37,804 nt of DNA. Origin: an uncultured Clostridiaceae bacterium. GTDB lineage: Bacteria; Bacillota; Clostridia; Clostridiales; Clostridiaceae. Numbering within the stretch: the stretch's first letter is position 1; each line of letters opens with the position of its first letter. This document shows positions 34,306-37,804 of this stretch, in pieces. The stretch lies in NCBI GenBank assembly GCA_937976175.1, contig CALJTN010000160.1:1-37804 (forward strand), in the 5' to 3' direction. The translations under genes were made by a program, and so were the position numbers. The notes beneath the pieces were generated by a model. That model did no database searches. It saw nothing but the letters and a program-made list of their open reading frames with translations, and was not told the origin of the DNA.

Positions 34306-34481
34306 CTTATCTTATCCAATAATAAGAATATATTATTCTTTAATTCATAAAAAACCTTTGAATAAATTGAAATATCTCTAACATATGGGTCTATATTATT
34401 TGTAATACATGCTTTATTTAAAATAGCATCTAATATATAGCTCTTTCGCATATCTTCAGCATAAACATACAATATATCCAT
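34284..34481 (-). CDS. Truncated, catalytically dead low-MW tyrosine phosphatase relative (YwlE position)
   Basis: The 65-residue product begins MDILYVYAEDMRKSYILDAI, which lines up without gaps on the low-molecular-weight phosphatase start MNILFVCTGNTCRSPMAEAL; NNIDPYVRDISIYS continues the match. The P-loop CX5R becomes Tyr7-x5-Lys13, so the nucleophile and arginine are lost, and the protein ends at 65 of the usual ~150 residues. It sits between tsaC and rpiB, where ywlE is found. ATG 34481 is six bases after AGGAGG, so it may still be translated. It could be a decaying gene or a retained peptide. Homology is my own alignment by eye. Confidence 0.6.
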   Translation of the reverse strand: MDILYVYAEDMRKSYILDAILNKACITNNIDPYVRDISIYSKVFYELKNNIFLLLDKIRKIIVFK

Positions 34482-34536
34482 AGTCATCCTCCTAGTATTT
34501 CTCTGGGGCAGATACCAATTATCAATTGTTACCTAC

Positions 34537-35583
34537 CTATACTTCAATTATATCAAAACCTGCAGATTTTTTAAGTCTATTCATTATAGCAACACCTACA
34601 CCCTTCTCTTCAAAGGCCTCAGATAATATTAATTCTACATCTATGGCATCAAAACCTCTTAAAACTTCAAAAAGATTTCTGCCCACACTATCTAGTTGTT
34701 TTCTGCTACCTAAAGAAATAACCACACCATAGGGATATTTATCTTTAGTTTCATCTGTTGCTATAATTCCTATTTTTTTGTTGCCCATACTATTCTGCAC
34801 TATTTTATTGATTTTTGCAATAGTTTTTTCTAAATCTCCACATATAATTTTTACTGGAGACTTCGGTGCATAATGTCTATACTTCATACCAGGTGCTTTA
34901 GGCTTAAAATCCTCATTAGGCTTAGCCATTATGCTTTTATCAATGTATACTCCTGCATCTATTTCTCTTAGCATCTCAATAGTTATAGCTCCTGGTCTTA
35001 GTATACAGAGTGGAGTACACGTACAATCAACTATTGTTGACTCAAGACCTACTTGACTTTTATCTCCACCTAAAATATATTCTATCTTTCCACTTAAATC
35101 CTCAATACAACTCTCTACATCCGTAGGACTAGGTCTACCTGATATATTGGCTGACGGAGCTGCAATAGGTGTTCCAGCCGCCTCAATAAGTTTCCTAGCC
35201 ATGAGATTAGACGGCATCCGTATACCTACAGTATCTAGTCCTGCGCTTGTAGTTTTAGGAATTAAGTCTGACTTATTAAAGATCAATGTTATGGGCCCCG
35301 GCCAGTATGCATCCATGATTTTCCTTGCTATATCAGGTATCTCTTTAACTAGAGGCTCTATATTAAAATCAGCTACATGCACAATAAGAGGATTATCCTG
35401 CGGTCTTCCCTTGGCCTTAAAAATTTTTTCTACAGCCAGCTTATCTAGAGCATTTGCCCCAAGTCCATAGACCGTTTCCGTAGGGAACGCAACTAATCCA
35501 CCTTCTGCAATGACAATTCCCGCCTCATTAATTACATTTTGTTTAATATTATTTTCATCCAAAATTACAATCTTTGTCTTCAT
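34537..35583 (-). CDS. tsaC: Threonylcarbamoyl-AMP synthase
   Basis: The enzyme makes threonylcarbamoyl-AMP for the t6A37 modification of ANN-decoding tRNAs. The 348-residue product is the long (YwlC/Sua5) form: an N-terminal YrdC domain (FPTETVYGLGANALD, KGRPQDNPLIVHV, GTPIAAPSANISGRPSPT) and a C-terminal Sua5 domain from about 230 (KAPGMKYRHYAPKSPV onward). ATG follows AGAGGTG. Confidence 0.96.
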   Translation of the reverse strand: MKTKIVILDENNIKQNVINEAGIVIAEGGLVAFPTETVYGLGANALDKLAVEKIFKAKGRPQDNPLIVHVADFNIEPLVKEIPDIARKIMDAYWPGPITLIFNKSDLIPKTTSAGLDTVGIRMPSNLMARKLIEAAGTPIAAPSANISGRPSPTDVESCIEDLSGKIEYILGGDKSQVGLESTIVDCTCTPLCILRPGAITIEMLREIDAGVYIDKSIMAKPNEDFKPKAPGMKYRHYAPKSPVKIICGDLEKTIAKINKIVQNSMGNKKIGIIATDETKDKYPYGVVISLGSRKQLDSVGRNLFEVLRGFDAIDVELILSEAFEEKGVGVAIMNRLKKSAGFDIIEV

Positions 35584-35618
35584 TATTACACCTCTTAATT
35601 AAAAGTACACTAAAGTAT

Positions 35619-36347
35619 CTATATCACATTAGTCATTATTAACCCCACTATTATTCCTAAAAGTATACCCAATGTGTTTGTTATACCAGACCAAAGTTTT
35701 TTAGATTCTGGGATCATCTCTCCATATATTACATATAACATAACTCCTGACGCAAAAGCTAAGGCACTTCCTAACATATTTATAGAGATGCTTCCAATGT
35801 AGATTCCAGCCCAGGCACCAATTGCAGTAGGCAAAGCTGTTAAGAAGGCATAAAGTAATATCTCGCTGCTCTTTGTGCCTGAAAGCATAAGTGGCGCTGC
35901 TACTGCTAATCCTTCTGGCACATCATGTACTGCAATTATTACACTCATTTTTAATCCTAAATTCTCTCCATTAACAAAGCCAAAGCCCATTATGAGCCCT
36001 TCTGGAAAATTGTGAAGCATTATACTTATTGCAACCATAAAAGCTACCTTTGTATATTGAGAGTTTACATTGCTGCTTAAATTGCTGACTTTGTCTATTA
36101 CAGCAACAATAATAATTCCTAGAATCAGAAATAATAAAGTCCTTAAAAAGCCGGTTTTACTTGTAGCTTCTGGAATAAGTTCAAACGCTACAATAGAAAG
36201 CATAAGTCCCGATGCAAATCCTATAATATTTCCTAAGAACTTTGGAGAGGGCTTCTTCATGGTAACACCTAAAAGCGCCCCTACCATAGTACCAATTAAA
36301 GCTATTACCCCCGAGAATACAATTATTAAAACAATACTACTTTTCAA
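35619..36347 (-). CDS. ZIP family divalent metal transporter
   Basis: The 242-residue membrane protein has about eight helices and the ZIP metal-site motifs HNFPEG in the fourth helix and HDVPEG in the fifth. It is of the ZupT/GufA-like type, importing zinc, iron or manganese; the substrate cannot be told from sequence alone. The start is TTG at 36347, behind GGGGGGAT. It precedes tsaC with a 35-base gap; in Bacillus a different metal gene (mntP) lies near tsaC. Confidence 0.93.
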   Translation of the reverse strand: MKSSIVLIIVFSGVIALIGTMVGALLGVTMKKPSPKFLGNIIGFASGLMLSIVAFELIPEATSKTGFLRTLLFLILGIIIVAVIDKVSNLSSNVNSQYTKVAFMVAISIMLHNFPEGLIMGFGFVNGENLGLKMSVIIAVHDVPEGLAVAAPLMLSGTKSSEILLYAFLTALPTAIGAWAGIYIGSISINMLGSALAFASGVMLYVIYGEMIPESKKLWSGITNTLGILLGIIVGLIMTNVI

Positions 36348-36454
36348 GCTTATCCCCCCACTTGTATAGAATTGTAATCATATACATTACAACTCCATAT
36401 GGGAATAAAGTATAGTGCACTTATGCTTTACGCTTATTTCCCTATACATTAATT

Positions 36455-37057
36455 TTATTTATGTACATGAGAGTTTATGCTGTATTCTCTATATTCTTTA
36501 ATTTTCTCTATAGCATCATCAGAGAATACTGCCTGAACACAAGATTTATATAAGTCATCAAGCAAAACATATTTTCTGAATCCACCATGCTTAATTATAA
36601 AATAAAAATAAGTTTCTTCTGGATTTTGAATCTTGATTTTGTTATACATTTGAGCTATGTAAGGATATTTCTTTAAAAACTCTATATCTATGGGGGAAAT
36701 CTTCTTATTCCTAAACCTAGATTTTGTTATTATAGTAAGCTCTAAATTTCTACCATAACCACCGGTATGAATTAAGGCAACCTTTTCACATATAATGGTA
36801 AACTTGCTCTTTGCCATCCCACACCATATAATAATTTTATATCCTTCTAGTTTAAAATCAATAAATTCTTCATTGAATCTAAGAATTACAACTAAAGTAA
36901 TCAACATCTCAATACAAACTAAATATATAACAAAAAAAATATTTATACTCTTTGATACTATTAATATAATTGGTAATAAAACAAAAATAAAGCACATTGA
37001 TAGCATAAACCGTTTATAAGTCTTTTTTTGCTTTCTAATGGCTTTATTTATATTCAT
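36455..37057 (-). CDS. Hypothetical membrane protein
   Basis: I do not recognise this 200-residue protein. It has a basic N-terminus (NKAIRKQKKTYKRF), two closely spaced membrane helices (about 17-35 and 39-60) and a cytosolic mixed alpha/beta domain (ITKSRFRNKKISPIDIEFLK; FYFIIKHGGFRKYVLLDDLY). The layout resembles proteins with a PH-like domain after two helices, but that is a guess. ATG 37057 follows GGAAGGTGA. It follows prfA by 44 bases. Confidence 0.78.
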   Translation of the reverse strand: MNINKAIRKQKKTYKRFMLSMCFIFVLLPIILIVSKSINIFFVIYLVCIEMLITLVVILRFNEEFIDFKLEGYKIIIWCGMAKSKFTIICEKVALIHTGGYGRNLELTIITKSRFRNKKISPIDIEFLKKYPYIAQMYNKIKIQNPEETYFYFIIKHGGFRKYVLLDDLYKSCVQAVFSDDAIEKIKEYREYSINSHVHK

Positions 37058-37101
37058 AGTTTCACCTTCCACTTATAATAATATCCCTAAGCAACTAATC
37101 T

Positions 37102-37804
37102 CTAATTATTATTACCCATTGCCTTCATTTTTTCTGCTTGGTCAGTAGTTATTAAGGTATTTATCATTTCATCTATATCTCCATCAAGAAAAGATTCTAA
37201 CCTATACAAGGTCAACCCTATTCTATGATCTGTTACTCTTCCCTGAGGATAGTTGTAAGTTCTTATTCTTTCACTTCTATCTCCCGTACCTACTTGACTC
37301 TTTCTATCTTCTGCTATTCCTGCAGATCTTTCTGCTTCAGCTTTTTCAAACAATCTAGATTTTAACATATTCAGAGCTTTCTCTTTATTCTTTAGCTGTG
37401 ATTTCTCATCCTGACAAGAAACTACAAGTCCTGTAGGAAGATGTGTCATTCTCACTGCTGAATCTGTTGTATTAACAGACTGCCCTCCATTACCAGATGC
37501 TCTAAATACATCTATTCTTAAATCATTAGCATTAACTTCAATATCTACATCATCAACCTCTGGTAGCACTGCTACAGTAGCCGTAGATGTGTGAATTCTT
37601 CCACTTGACTCTGTGTCTGGAACTCTTTGAACTCTATGCACTCCACTTTCGTATTTAAGTTTACTATAGGTAGAGTCACCTTTTATCATAAATACTACTT
37701 CTTTGAATCCGCCAATATCAGTTTCATTAGCACTCATCACTTCAACTTTCCATCTATTACGTTCTGCATATCTTGTATACATTCTGAATAGATTTGCTGC
37801 AAAT
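37102..37804 (-). CDS. prfA: Peptide chain release factor 1, 3' part only
   Basis: RF1 reads UAG and UAA. The frame is open to the window edge: [20 protein letters not shown] is typical RF1 sequence, so the ATG at 37782 is internal and the gene starts beyond 37804. The visible 234 residues hold the stop-recognition tripeptide PDT (in [15 protein letters not shown], the PxT of RF1) and the catalytic GGQ in [20 protein letters not shown], with Ser after GGQ where His is common. Both prfA and prfB fall in this window. Confidence 0.96.
   Translation of the reverse strand, partial: FAANLFRMYTRYAERNRWKVEVMSANETDIGGFKEVVFMIKGDSTYSKLKYESGVHRVQRVPDTESSGRIHTSTATVAVLPEVDDVDIEVNANDLRIDVFRASGNGGQSVNTTDSAVRMTHLPTGLVVSCQDEKSQLKNKEKALNMLKSRLFEKAEAERSAGIAEDRKSQVGTGDRSERIRTYNYPQGRVTDHRIGLTLYRLESFLDGDIDEMINTLITTDQAEKMKAMGNNN

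Noticed and set aside
36360-36454. Inverted repeats between the hypothetical membrane gene and the ZIP gene as a metal riboswitch or terminator
   Set aside because: Pairing (GGGAATAA with TTATTTCCC) is imperfect, there is no T-run, and it fits no riboswitch class I know.

Overview
The window is chromosomal core sequence from an endospore-forming, low-GC Firmicute, almost certainly Clostridium sensu stricto. The evidence is strong AT bias, AGGAGG-type ribosome binding sites with frequent TTG and GTG starts, sporulation genes (spoIIID, spoIIQ, spoIID, yyaC), a clostridial-type reverse rubrerythrin, a ferredoxin paired with a Crp/Fnr regulator, and gene order matching the Bacillus subtilis comF-yvyD-secA-prfB block and the prfA-ywl-upp-mnaA-atp-ywmB-murAA-spoIID-spoIIQ-spoIIID-mbl block. 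Nearly every gene is on the minus strand, so the order below runs from low coordinates to high, against transcription. I see no insertion sequence, phage gene or CRISPR array.

Positions 1-12.6 kb: a truncated TetR regulator with a palindromic operator; prfB with a programmed +1 frameshift; secA; a plus-strand degenerate HAD-like protein; hpf; a structured ncRNA that fits the raiA RNA motif class; comF and a ComFA-like protein that has lost its ATPase motifs; recD2; metK under a SAM-I riboswitch; then seven tRNA genes (Thr, Tyr and Val repeated) from one promoter.

Positions 12.6-20.5 kb: an unrecognised membrane-anchored protein and yyaC, then the cell-envelope and sporulation run mbl, spoIIID, spoIIQ, spoIID, murA, ywmB. 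SpoIIQ, SpoIID and SpoIIID act in engulfment and mother-cell gene control; MurA and Mbl act in wall synthesis and shape.

Positions 20.5-27.3 kb: the complete F1Fo ATP synthase operon, atpI-B-E-F-H-A-G-D-C in transcription order, closed by an intrinsic terminator. The c-subunit residues suggest proton coupling.

Positions 27.3-37.8 kb: wecB and wecA/tagO (undecaprenyl-linked polymer synthesis), comEB (dCMP deaminase), a redox pair (ferredoxin protein and divergent Crp/Fnr regulator), a reverse rubrerythrin with a PerR-like box, upp, rpiB, a truncated dead relative of the YwlE phosphatase, tsaC, a ZIP metal transporter, an unknown membrane protein and the 3' part of prfA.

The main points for a second look are the raiA-type RNA with its promoter inside comF, several proteins that keep a family's position or fold but have lost catalytic residues (ComFA-like, HAD-like, YwlE remnant, SpoIIQ), and the cysteine-rich Crp/Fnr regulator whose candidate operator lies at exactly -41.5 of the ferredoxin promoter.
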